From contig NZ_LMRT01000001.1 in assembly GCF_001426225.1 (NCBI RefSeq), positions 211,325 to 275,324 on the forward strand: a DNA stretch of 64,000 bases, in the 5' to 3' direction. Shown here piece after piece: positions 36,636 to 44,443 of the stretch. The DNA comes from Allobosea sp. Leaf344 (GTDB lineage: Bacteria; Pseudomonadota; Alphaproteobacteria; Rhizobiales; Beijerinckiaceae). Made by a program: the position numbers and the translations under genes. The notes below the pieces were generated by a model. It searched no databases and was not told where the DNA came from. It saw only the letters and a program-made list of their open reading frames with translations. Within the stretch, counting starts at the first letter, position 1. Each line of letters opens with the position of its first letter.

Positions 36636-39614
36636 TCACGCCGCTGCGATCTGGCAAAGCGTGACCTTGCCTTCATGCATGGCGGTCACGGGGTCGTAGC
36701 CATAGGTGGTGATGACGTTGACGGATTCGCCCAGCACGATCGGGTCGGTCCCTTTCGGGTAGTTCCCGCGCTGATCCTGGCCCTGGTAGAAGCCGCCGAA
36801 GTGGAAGGGCATGAAGGCCACGCCCGCCCCGACACGCTCGGTGACCAGCGCCTTGACGCGGGCCTTCGCGTTGTTCTCCGGGCCGGACACCCAGACGAAG
36901 GCGCCGTCCTTGATGCCGCGCGCCGCCGCATCCGCCGGATTGATCTCGACGAACATGTCCTGCTGCAGCTCGGCCAGCCATTTGTTCGACCGGGTCTCCT
37001 CGCCGCCGCCCTCATACTCGACCAGGCGGCCGGAGGTGAGGACGATCGGGAAGGATTTGGCGATGCCCTTCTCCACGGCCGCCTTCTGCACGGAGGTGTG
37101 GAGGTTGGGGATGCGCAGGGTGCGCTCGTCCGGACGCGCCGGCCATTTCGCGACCAGATCGACGCGCGGCGAGTAGATCGGCTCGCGATGGACCGGCACC
37201 GGATCGGGCAGGTTCCAGGCGTTGGCGCGGGCCTTGCCGTTGCCATAGGGCACGCAGCCATGCTCGAGCGCGACGCGCTGGATGCCGCCGGAGAGATCGG
37301 TCGTCCAGCTGACGCCGTCGATGGCGTTGCCGCCGATCGCGGTGATGGTCGCGAGTTCCGCCGGGGTGAGATCCTTGTCCCAGCCGAGCTTCTTCAGCAC
37401 GCCCATGGTGAACTCGGGATAGCCGTCCTTGATCTCCGAATTCAGCGAGTAGGAGCCGTTCTCGGCCAGCAGCGTGTCGTTGACCTTGCTGCCGTCCGGG
37501 AGCGTCCGCTCGCGGGTCAGGCCGAAGCGGGGGCGGAAGGTGCCGCCGCCGTTACGGGCCTCGAGCGAGGTGTTGTAGAGGATGTGGGTGCCGGGATGCT
37601 TGAACTCCGGCGTGCCCCAGCACGGCCAGGGCAGGCCGTAGAAGTCGTTCTCCACGGGCGAGCCCTTGGCGCCGCGCAGCGAGACCATGTCGAACTTGTC
37701 CTGATGCTGCATGTGCAGCTTCAGGCGCTCCGGCGACTGGCCGGTATAGCCGGTGGACCAGCCGCCCTTGTTGATCTCGCGCAGGATCGATTCGGCGGAG
37801 GGCTCCATGCCGAACTTGCCCTGGACCATCTCGTAGTTCTTGAACATCGCCTCGGCGAAGCCGAGCTTCTGGGCGAATTTATACATCACCCAATAGTCGT
37901 TGGCGGCCTCGAAGATCGGCTCGACGACCTTGTCGCCCCATTGCACCGAGCGGTTCGAGCAGGTGCGCGAGCCCGAGCATTCGAACTGCGTGCCGATCGG
38001 CAGGAGATAGGTGCCGTTCTTGCGCCCGCCGAGCGAGACGAAATTGGTCGGATGCGGGTCGGCGACGACCAGCAGCTCGAGCTTCTCCAGCCCCTTCACG
38101 GCATCGGGCATGCGCGGGATGGTGTTGCCGCCATGGCCCATGACGAACATGGCCTTGAGGTTGTCCCTCTGGTCGACCTGTTCGGCCGGCATGTTGGCGG
38201 CGTCGAACCAGCGGGTCGAGGTGTGGCCCGAGGTCTCCATATTGGCCTTGCGGGTGCGGGCCGGACGGCCGCCCTTGGCCGGAACCTCGTCGAAGCGCGA
38301 GACGAAATAATCGTAAGGCACGTCCCAGACGCGGGCCCAATGGCGCCAGGCGCCTTCGACCAGCCCGTAATAGCAGGGCAGGTTCGAGATATCCAAGCCG
38401 AAGTCGGTCGCGCCCTGCACGTTGCAGTGGCCGCGGAAGATGTTGGCGCCATTGCCCATGCCGCCGACATTGCCGGTGGCGAGCAGGAGGTTGCAGATGG
38501 CGCGGACATTGGCGGTGCCCACCGAGTGCTGGGTGACGCCCATGCACCAGATGAAGGTGGCCGGCTTGACCTTGGCGAAGGTCTCGGCGACGCGCTTCAT
38601 CTGCGCCTCGGGCACGCCGGTGATGTCCTCGACGGTCTTGGGGTCGTATTTCTCGACCTCCTTGCGGACGTCATCCATGCCGTGGACGCGGGCGGCGATG
38701 AAGTTCTTGTCCTCCCAGCCATTCTTGAAGATGTGCCACATCATGCCCCAGATCACGGCGATGTCGGTGCCGGAGCGGAAGCGGACATAGTCGGTGGCAT
38801 GGGCCGCGGTGCGGGTCAGGCGCGGGTCGAAGACGATGACGTTGGCGCGCTGGACCTCCTTGCCCTCGAGGATGTGCTGCATCGCGACCGGGTGCGCCTC
38901 GGCGGCGTTGGAGCCCATGAAGAGCACGGTCTTGGCGTTGCGGATGTCGTTATAGGAGTTCGTCATCGCGCCGTAGCCCCAGGTGTTCGCGACACCTGCG
39001 ACCGTGGTGGAGTGGCAGATGCGCGCCTGGTGGTCGACGTTGTTCGTGCCCCAGAAGGCGGCGAACTTGCGGAAGAGATAGGCGCCCTCGTTGGAGAACT
39101 TGGCCGAGCCGAGGAGATAGACGGAATCCGCGCCGGACTTGTTGCGGATCTCCAGCATCTTGTCGCCGATCTCGTTGATCGCGACGTCCCAGCTGATGCG
39201 CTGCCACTGGCCGTCGACCAGCTTCATCGGATATTTGATGCGGCGGTCGCCATGGACCAGCTCGCGCACCGAAGCGCCCTTGGCGCAATGGCTGCCGCGG
39301 TTGATCGGGCTCTCCCAGGCCGGCTCCTGGCCGACCCAGACGCCGTTGGCGACCTCGGCCTTGACCGTGCAGCCGACCGAGCAATGGGTGCAGATGTTCT
39401 TGACGATCTTGGTGCCGGTCGCGGGGCCCAGGCCGGCGGCCTCGGCCTTGCGGACCGAGCCGATCTGCAGGGCGCCGGCAGCGGCGACGCCGCCCGCGAC
39501 GAGGCCGGAGCGGCGCAGGAAGGTGCGGCGATCCATCACCCCGGAGGAGAGGCCGGCCATGGCGGCCTGGAGCTTGCCGCGCTGAACATCGGCCGATTTG
39601 CGCTTGATGAGCAT
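36636..39614 (-). CDS. Formate dehydrogenase alpha subunit (bis-MGD, cysteine type)
   Basis: Molybdenum or tungsten enzyme oxidising formate to CO2 in the periplasm. The 992-residue protein has a Tat signal (DRRTFLRRSGLVAGG near residues 28-42). Its [4Fe-4S] cysteines are C75, C78, C82 and C110. The active site is Cys200 in ARICHSTTV, where E. coli FDH-N has selenocysteine; His201 follows as in that family. The KGASVRELVHGDRRIKYP and GSNAAEAHPV segments contact the cofactor. It lies thirteen bases downstream of the small Tat-protein gene, and the beta and gamma subunits follow it in order. Identity and start are secure. Confidence 0.96.
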   Translation of the reverse strand: MLIKRKSADVQRGKLQAAMAGLSSGVMDRRTFLRRSGLVAGGVAAAGALQIGSVRKAEAAGLGPATGTKIVKNICTHCSVGCTVKAEVANGVWVGQEPAWESPINRGSHCAKGASVRELVHGDRRIKYPMKLVDGQWQRISWDVAINEIGDKMLEIRNKSGADSVYLLGSAKFSNEGAYLFRKFAAFWGTNNVDHQARICHSTTVAGVANTWGYGAMTNSYNDIRNAKTVLFMGSNAAEAHPVAMQHILEGKEVQRANVIVFDPRLTRTAAHATDYVRFRSGTDIAVIWGMMWHIFKNGWEDKNFIAARVHGMDDVRKEVEKYDPKTVEDITGVPEAQMKRVAETFAKVKPATFIWCMGVTQHSVGTANVRAICNLLLATGNVGGMGNGANIFRGHCNVQGATDFGLDISNLPCYYGLVEGAWRHWARVWDVPYDYFVSRFDEVPAKGGRPARTRKANMETSGHTSTRWFDAANMPAEQVDQRDNLKAMFVMGHGGNTIPRMPDAVKGLEKLELLVVADPHPTNFVSLGGRKNGTYLLPIGTQFECSGSRTCSNRSVQWGDKVVEPIFEAANDYWVMYKFAQKLGFAEAMFKNYEMVQGKFGMEPSAESILREINKGGWSTGYTGQSPERLKLHMQHQDKFDMVSLRGAKGSPVENDFYGLPWPCWGTPEFKHPGTHILYNTSLEARNGGGTFRPRFGLTRERTLPDGSKVNDTLLAENGSYSLNSEIKDGYPEFTMGVLKKLGWDKDLTPAELATITAIGGNAIDGVSWTTDLSGGIQRVALEHGCVPYGNGKARANAWNLPDPVPVHREPIYSPRVDLVAKWPARPDERTLRIPNLHTSVQKAAVEKGIAKSFPIVLTSGRLVEYEGGGEETRSNKWLAELQQDMFVEINPADAAARGIKDGAFVWVSGPENNAKARVKALVTERVGAGVAFMPFHFGGFYQGQDQRGNYPKGTDPIVLGESVNVITTYGYDPVTAMHEGKVTLCQIAAA

Positions 39615-39627
39615 GGTTTCGACCCTC

Positions 39628-39822
39628 TCAGTACCGGTTGACCCGATAGAAATTCTTGACGTGATCGCTCTCGCGATAGCGCCCCTTGGTCTCTTCCTTG
39701 CCCGGATCGACGGCGGCGGCCGGCGTCACGACGGCGGGAGAAGCGGCCACGGCGGCGCCGGCGCCGAGGGCCTTGAAGAAGCTGCGGCGATCGAAGGCCG
39801 CCTTCCTGGTTTCTTGCGACAT
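39628..39822 (-). CDS. Formate dehydrogenase-associated small Tat-signal protein (TIGR02811-like)
   Basis: A 64-residue protein with a twin-arginine signal, DRRSFFKALGAGAAVAASPAVVTPAAA, and a short charged tail ending in DHVKNFYRVNRY. Such proteins occur just before formate dehydrogenase alpha genes in proteobacteria and may be an auxiliary subunit. The ATG at 39822 has AAGGAG ten bases upstream. An ATG at 39864 overlaps the stop of the chaperone gene (ATGA) and would add 14 residues; it is the alternative. Context is as expected for the family. Confidence 0.85.
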   Translation of the reverse strand: MSQETRKAAFDRRSFFKALGAGAAVAASPAVVTPAAAVDPGKEETKGRYRESDHVKNFYRVNRY

Positions 39823-39860
39823 CGTCGTCTCCTTCGCGTCGGGCATCACGGTGTGTTTGG

Positions 39861-40670
39861 TCATGACGGCAGCCTCGCGGCCTCCGTCTCGATGGACAGG
39901 AACAGGCTGCCGATGCGGCCGACGGCCTTGTAGAATCGGGCGGCTTTCGCGATTTCGAGATCGGCGAAGAGGCGCTCCGCCCAGGGCTCGATATGGCGGG
40001 CGAAGAAGCCGGCCTCGTCGACCCCTGCGCCGGCGAACTCGCCGCGGATGAGGTTCGCCATGATGTCCATCAGGATGGCGATATGGTCCTCCGGCTCGCC
40101 GGCGCGCTCGGCGCGGGCGATGCCGAGCCGGCCCATATCCTCGCGCACCGAGGCGAGCGGGCGCTCATGCAGGAAGCCGGTCTGGTAATAGGAGCCGTAG
40201 GGGAGGATCTCGCCGCGGCCGACGCCGATGAAGAGCTCGAAGAACTCGTCGCGGATCGCCTCCGGCGTCGTCTGGGCGGCGATATCGGCGAGGGCGAGAT
40301 GCGCCAGGCCGAGCGGCGAGCCGTCACCCTGCAGCGTCTGCAGGAACTCCAGGGTCTCGGCCGTGGGCGCGCGCCACATCAGCGCCCCGATCAGCTCGTA
40401 TTCGCGGGCCCGCGCTTCGTCGATCTCGTCGAGCGGGGCGCTCTGCAACTCGTTCATGTATCGGGGTTCCGGGGCCTGCGCCTCGCAGGGATAGAGATCG
40501 GGGCGGAGCTCGGAACGGGACACCCCCGTCGAGGCCTCGACAGCCAGGACACGGGCCGCGGGCACGCGCTTCCAGCCCGAGATGGCCGGCTGCGAGACGC
40601 CCAGCGTTCGCGCCAGAGCGCGGACCCCGCCCATGACATCGATAGCTCTGTCCAGAGCCGCATCGCGCAT
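39861..40670 (-). CDS. TorD-family chaperone fused to N-terminal YdaS/Cro-like HTH
   Basis: A 269-residue protein. Residues of about 1-60 look like a helix-turn-helix: ALARTLGVSQPAISGWKRVP gives the recognition helix, and the following RVLAVEASTGVSRSELRPDLYP is the motif seen in YdaS-type antitoxin-like regulators. Residues of about 75-265 form an all-helical TorD/DmsD-like domain, with the EFFELFIGVGRGEILPYGSYYQTGF segment. TorD-like proteins bind the Tat signal of molybdoenzymes and help cofactor loading. The ATG at 40670 was taken; the open frame reaches a TTG at 40694. A role as chaperone that also regulates transcription is inference. Confidence 0.85.
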   Translation of the reverse strand: MRDAALDRAIDVMGGVRALARTLGVSQPAISGWKRVPAARVLAVEASTGVSRSELRPDLYPCEAQAPEPRYMNELQSAPLDEIDEARAREYELIGALMWRAPTAETLEFLQTLQGDGSPLGLAHLALADIAAQTTPEAIRDEFFELFIGVGRGEILPYGSYYQTGFLHERPLASVREDMGRLGIARAERAGEPEDHIAILMDIMANLIRGEFAGAGVDEAGFFARHIEPWAERLFADLEIAKAARFYKAVGRIGSLFLSIETEAARLPS

Positions 40671-40733
40671 CGAAGCTTTCGTTCCCCAAGACAAGCCGGC
40701 GGTTCGCCGCCGCTGTTGATTGTTTAGAGCCGT

Positions 40734-40750
40734 GATAATGAGCGCTTATC
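40734..40750 (-). promoter_or_regulatory. Inverted repeat GATAA-N7-TTATC before the HTH-TorD gene
   Basis: A 5-7-5 inverted repeat lies in the 110-base gap upstream of the chaperone gene, an AT-richer patch. It is a possible autoregulatory site for the HTH-TorD protein, or part of an internal promoter for the FDH structural genes. This is positional inference only. Confidence 0.3.
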
Positions 40751-40780
40751 GCCTAAAATTACAACTGTTCCAAACACCGG

Positions 40781-41485
40781 CTACAGGGGTATCGCGCCCC
40801 CTCCCCGCTTGCGCAGCCTCGGCTTCGGGATATCCGCATCGGGATTTTGTTGCGCTGCAGCAAAGGCGCCCTGCTCAACCGGCCGCGTTTTCGCCTCAAT
40901 GAGCTGCGTTTCATCCTGAAGATCGCGCTCCAGCCCGGCGCTTTCAAGCGATTCTGACGTTGCGTCGTGCTGCGTTGCAGCAGAGGCTGCGGCATTTTCG
41001 TCAGCCGACGAAAGTTCATGTGCCAGAGTGTCGCAGCTTTGATCCTGATCAATGACGGTCGGCTCGGGCGGGGCGTCGCCGAAGACCTTGCGGACCATGG
41101 CGGCGACATCGTCCGATTCCGTCAGGGGGCCATAGCCCGGCGCGCCGCCCGGCGTGTTCCAGTCGAGCGCGTAGTCGCGCGCCGGATCGAGATAGTCGCG
41201 GATCGCCGGATCGCCTTCCCAGGCCCGGCGCAGAGCCGCGAGCTTCCAGCTCTCCGGGACATTCTGCTTCAGCCAATGCGCGACGTCGAAATCCTTGTCG
41301 ACGAGGTCGAGCGAAGGCGGCTCGACCATCTCCGGCGCCGCCGCTTCCTCTCCGGCCGGTGCGGCGGGCAGTTGCGGCGCCGCTTCGGGCGGCGGGACCG
41401 GGGCCTTCTCCGGCTCGGCGAGTTCGCGCTTGCGCCGCGACCAGCGCGCCAGGAACCCGCCCTCATCCTCGGTGCGGGCGCTCAC
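40781..41485 (-). CDS. DUF3306-domain protein
   Basis: A 234-residue, mostly hydrophilic protein without signal or membrane segments. The N-terminal GGFLARWSRRKRE and the following DKDFDVAHWLKQNVPESWKLAALRRAWEGDPAIRDYLDP match DUF3306. The C-terminal third is low complexity, rich in Ala, Glu and Asp. DUF3306 genes accompany DUF3305 and formate dehydrogenase genes in many proteobacteria, as here, where the DUF3305 stop overlaps this start (ATGA). Its role is unknown; an FDH assembly factor is a reasonable guess. Confidence 0.82.
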   Translation of the reverse strand: MSARTEDEGGFLARWSRRKRELAEPEKAPVPPPEAAPQLPAAPAGEEAAAPEMVEPPSLDLVDKDFDVAHWLKQNVPESWKLAALRRAWEGDPAIRDYLDPARDYALDWNTPGGAPGYGPLTESDDVAAMVRKVFGDAPPEPTVIDQDQSCDTLAHELSSADENAAASAATQHDATSESLESAGLERDLQDETQLIEAKTRPVEQGAFAAAQQNPDADIPKPRLRKRGGGAIPL

Positions 41486-42000
41486 GAGCCCCTCCCCCCG
41501 CGCAGCCCGGGCGGTCCCGAGCGGGGGCCGCCACCCTTGCGCGGGTCGAACTCGGCCCGCTGGCGCTTGACGAAAGCGCGCTCGACATGATGCGCCTCGA
41601 AGAAGGCCAGGACCTGCAGGGCGATCGGTTCCGGCATCGGCACGGCCTCGACGAGGTCGTCGACATTCTCCGAATAGACCTCGCCCTCGAAGGGATCGGC
41701 GGTGACGCCGACGATCTCGAGCTCCGGCTCGATGCCGGTGGGGCGGATCGCGACCCAGAGCTTGGCCCGGCCGGCCTGGAAATTCTCGCGGAAATGCGCC
41801 GTATCGACGGAGTGCAGGGTCAGCACCGCAGGGCCGAGATAGACGCTGCGACGCTCGGGGGTCTCGGCCAGCACGGTCCAGGGCGCCAAGGGCGGCGGCT
41901 CCGGCAGCACGGCGAGCGGCGCCCAGGCATGGTCGGCCCAGGGCGAATCGATGCGGCGGCGTTCGGCGACGATGCCGACCTCGATGTGCTGCTGCGTCAT
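41482..42000 (-). CDS. DUF3305-domain protein
   Basis: A 172-residue cytoplasmic protein. The opening IEVGIVAERRRIDSPWADHAWAPLAVLP and the FRENFQAGRAKLWVAIRPT segment match DUF3305. The C-terminus is a short basic, Gly-rich tail. It sits between DUF3306 (ATGA overlap) and DUF6352 (10 bases), so it is surely co-transcribed with them. No catalytic residues can be recognised. Function is not known. Confidence 0.82.
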   Translation of the reverse strand: MTQQHIEVGIVAERRRIDSPWADHAWAPLAVLPEPPPLAPWTVLAETPERRSVYLGPAVLTLHSVDTAHFRENFQAGRAKLWVAIRPTGIEPELEIVGVTADPFEGEVYSENVDDLVEAVPMPEPIALQVLAFFEAHHVERAFVKRQRAEFDPRKGGGPRSGPPGLRGGRGS

Positions 42001-42010
42001 CGCGGCCTCC

Positions 42011-43021
42011 TCAATGCGTCGGACCGGGCGCCGCCAGAGGCAGGCCGGTCACCAGGTTCTGCGGCTTGATCCGCAGCAGCTTGTCCGGCGTCATCGCCAT
42101 GATCAGGTAGATCGGCGCGCCTGCGGCAGCGGCCAGCACGGGCACCTGCGGCGGCAGCGTCATCCGGTAGAGCGCGATCACCCGCGACAGCGGCTCCTCG
42201 CCGGGCGCCTCCCCCTGCCAGAGCGCGTTGCCGATCGCGGTCGCCTCCGCATCGAGCCCGACGAACCAGCGCCAATTCGCGTCCTTCACCGTCTCGACCG
42301 GCTCGATCGCGACGTCGAACCCATGGATCGCCTTGACCCAGACCGCCAGCGCCTGCCCCAGCGCGGCCCGGCCTGAGGGCGTGCCGCCGAGGTCCAGCAC
42401 CATGTCGAACCCGTCGGAGCGCTGCCAGTACTGGTCGGCATTGGCGGGTTTGAGGATGTCCAGCGAGGTGACGGCGGGCCCGCCCAGCATCGCCAGCAGC
42501 GGTGAGGCATGGCGGTCCGCCTCATGCCCCTCGATGATCTCGGCATCGGCCAGCAGCAGGGTCCCCTCATGGAGGCTGACCCGCTGCGGCCGGAACAGGC
42601 ATTCCGCGGCGCGGACGACGAAGGGATCCTCGACCTCGTCGAGCGCGCCGCGCAGGATGACATGGACGAGCTGGTCGAGGAACAGCGGCGGGATCGTGCC
42701 GGCGCCCTCGCGGATGATGCGGGCATAGGCGCCCTCCAGCGTCGGCTCCGCCAGCAGGCGCTCGCGCCAACCGAGCAGGAACTGCCAGTTCTCCCGCGCA
42801 TCGGGATCGGCCAAAGCCGCGATCTCGGCCGGCGCGACCGGGGCCTGCGGCTGGTCCATCAGCCGCGCATGCAGAGCGCGCTCGGCCGCGCAGGCGTCTT
42901 CGGGCGGCAGCACCTCCGGCCGCGCCAGATAGGCCTTGAGGAAATCATCGCCGACCACGAGCCCGCCGCCGGGACGGCGGTCGAGCAGGAGATGGCCGGA
43001 TGTCGCCCAGAAATGCGTCAT
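42011..43021 (-). CDS. DUF6352-like protein
   Basis: A 336-residue cytoplasmic protein. It begins HFWATSGHLLLDR and contains the segments AYARIIREGAGTIPPLFLDQLVHVILR and LADAEIIEGHEADR, which I recognise as DUF6352, a family found with formate dehydrogenase genes. Many acidic and hydrophobic residues alternate, suggesting a globular alpha/beta fold. It overlaps the DUF6505 gene (ATGA) and lies 10 bases before DUF3305. No function can be assigned. Confidence 0.7.
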   Translation of the reverse strand: MTHFWATSGHLLLDRRPGGGLVVGDDFLKAYLARPEVLPPEDACAAERALHARLMDQPQAPVAPAEIAALADPDARENWQFLLGWRERLLAEPTLEGAYARIIREGAGTIPPLFLDQLVHVILRGALDEVEDPFVVRAAECLFRPQRVSLHEGTLLLADAEIIEGHEADRHASPLLAMLGGPAVTSLDILKPANADQYWQRSDGFDMVLDLGGTPSGRAALGQALAVWVKAIHGFDVAIEPVETVKDANWRWFVGLDAEATAIGNALWQGEAPGEEPLSRVIALYRMTLPPQVPVLAAAAGAPIYLIMAMTPDKLLRIKPQNLVTGLPLAAPGPTH

Positions 43022-43572
43022 GGTCTGGCGGTCTTCCCAAGCGAAAGGAGATCGACCTCCTCCGAGACGGCGTCGTCTTCACCGTCCACGGCGAGGAATT
43101 CGAAGGCGCGGAAGCCCTGCGTGTCATGGGCGGGCCGCTTGCTCAGCGTGCGGAACCGCTCCCGGATCTCGCCCTCCTCGACCGTGCGATGGAGCGCGAG
43201 CAGCGTCTGGTCGGGATGGTCGCAGAGCGAGGCAGCGAAGCCGATCTCCTCCTGCGCGGCACGGCGCGCCGTCGCGAGATCGGGGGCGCCGAGCCGCTCG
43301 ACGAATTGCCCCGCCAGCTGCTCGATGGCCGCGTCGCGCTCGGCCTCGGTCGCGTCGGTGACGATGGCGAGCGTCGACCAGCCGAAGCTGCCGATGCCGA
43401 GAAAGCCGGAGCGGAACGCGGCGCGCCCCTTGGGATCGAGCCCGTCGAGCCCGGCCGGATCGAACAGGAAGGAGCCCGTCACCAGCCACTCCCCCGGTTC
43501 CGCCGCCTGGCGGAAGACGAAACCATCGGAGGGGTCGAGCCTGATCGCCCTGGGCAGCCTGAGCGCCGTCAC
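43018..43572 (-). CDS. DUF6505-like protein
   Basis: A 184-residue cytoplasmic protein, starting LRLPRAIRLDPSDGFVFRQAAEPGEWLV and containing GFLGIGSFGWSTLAIVTDA and RAFEFLAVDGEDD. The GTG start at 43572 overlaps the stop of the upstream ligase-like gene (GTGA), and the gene's stop overlaps the next start (ATGA), so the translation of three genes is linked. The family assignment is from memory of such neighbours of FDH genes. Function unknown. Confidence 0.68.
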   Translation of the reverse strand: MTALRLPRAIRLDPSDGFVFRQAAEPGEWLVTGSFLFDPAGLDGLDPKGRAAFRSGFLGIGSFGWSTLAIVTDATEAERDAAIEQLAGQFVERLGAPDLATARRAAQEEIGFAASLCDHPDQTLLALHRTVEEGEIRERFRTLSKRPAHDTQGFRAFEFLAVDGEDDAVSEEVDLLSLGKTARP

Positions 43573-44312
43573 AGCTTCGGCCCGCCGCTCTCGCGATCCA
43601 GCCAGTCGACGCGCGCCAGCGCATCGACGAAGTTGCGGCGCTCGGTGCCGGCCTGGGTCGTCAGGAGGAGATCGCCATTGGGCTCGATGCCATGGCGCGT
43701 GCCGGTCACCTTCTCGATCCGGTCGAGCCAGCGCCGCACGATCGCCTTGGGGCCCTCGCTCTGCCAATGGGTCACGCCCAGCATCAGATGCCGCGCGAAG
43801 GCCTCGATCAGATCGACCGCATCGACCTCCTCGAAGCCCTCCTCCGCCATGCCGACGCCGATATGCCCGATTTCGAAGGGGGTCATGGTGCTGGCGCGGA
43901 TCATGCCGCCGAACACCAGCCAGTCCGGCACCTCGCTTTCGTCGCAGCAAGCGGGCCAGGCCAGGCGGCCGCCGCCGATCAGGCCGAGATCGTAGATCAG
44001 CGCATCAGGCCAGCGGAACAGGATCGGCCGCTCGGGCGGGCAATGCACGGCCAGCGCATCGGCCAGCGCGTTCATGGCGAGATAATGCGCGAGCCGCGCC
44101 TCGGTGAGCGGGCTATCCGGCTCCAGGATCACGGCGAATTCGACAGTGTCGAAACGCCGCACCCAGACCAGCGTCGCGGCCCCGGCTTCGGCCGCGATGG
44201 CGCAGGCATGCGCGAAGGCGTCGCCGGATTCGCGCAGCGTCACCAGCGAAAACCCCGGCGGCAGCACGGGTTCGCGGCGCAGATCATCGGCGGTGGCAGC
44301 GCTGCGCGCCAT
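43569..44312 (-). CDS. Biotin/lipoate-protein ligase-like protein, catalytic motifs altered
   Basis: A 247-residue protein with a biotin/lipoate ligase-like N-terminal domain and a C-terminal extension with FGGMIRASTM and HGIEPNGDLLL segments. In BirA the catalytic KWPNDL lysine is essential; here the corresponding segment reads RWPDAL at 100-105, and the GRGRRG biotin loop is absent. It probably is not a classical ligase. It is the first gene of the run leading to FDH (GTGA overlap with the next). The ATG at 44312 was preferred to one at 44399. Family moderate, activity doubtful. Confidence 0.7.
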   Translation of the reverse strand: MARSAATADDLRREPVLPPGFSLVTLRESGDAFAHACAIAAEAGAATLVWVRRFDTVEFAVILEPDSPLTEARLAHYLAMNALADALAVHCPPERPILFRWPDALIYDLGLIGGGRLAWPACCDESEVPDWLVFGGMIRASTMTPFEIGHIGVGMAEEGFEEVDAVDLIEAFARHLMLGVTHWQSEGPKAIVRRWLDRIEKVTGTRHGIEPNGDLLLTTQAGTERRNFVDALARVDWLDRESGGPKL

Positions 44313-44443
44313 GGTCGGAGCATCCTCCCCGGCCGCGCCGGATGGCGGCCTTGCTTCTTTTGAACCTCTCCAATTCCATATATGCGTGGCTGATCGCAAG
44401 GGAGACGAAAAGACGCTCCCGGAAACGCCAGGACCACCGCTTC

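Noticed and set aside
39010..39025. Possible selenocysteine codon in the formate dehydrogenase alpha gene
   Set aside because: The catalytic position reads as a normal cysteine codon and the frame has no internal TGA.
42228..44107. Several overlapping plus-strand frames opposite the DUF6352/DUF6505 genes
   Set aside because: They are shadows: no ribosome-binding sites or family motifs, and tail-to-head overlap of minus-strand genes explains the region.
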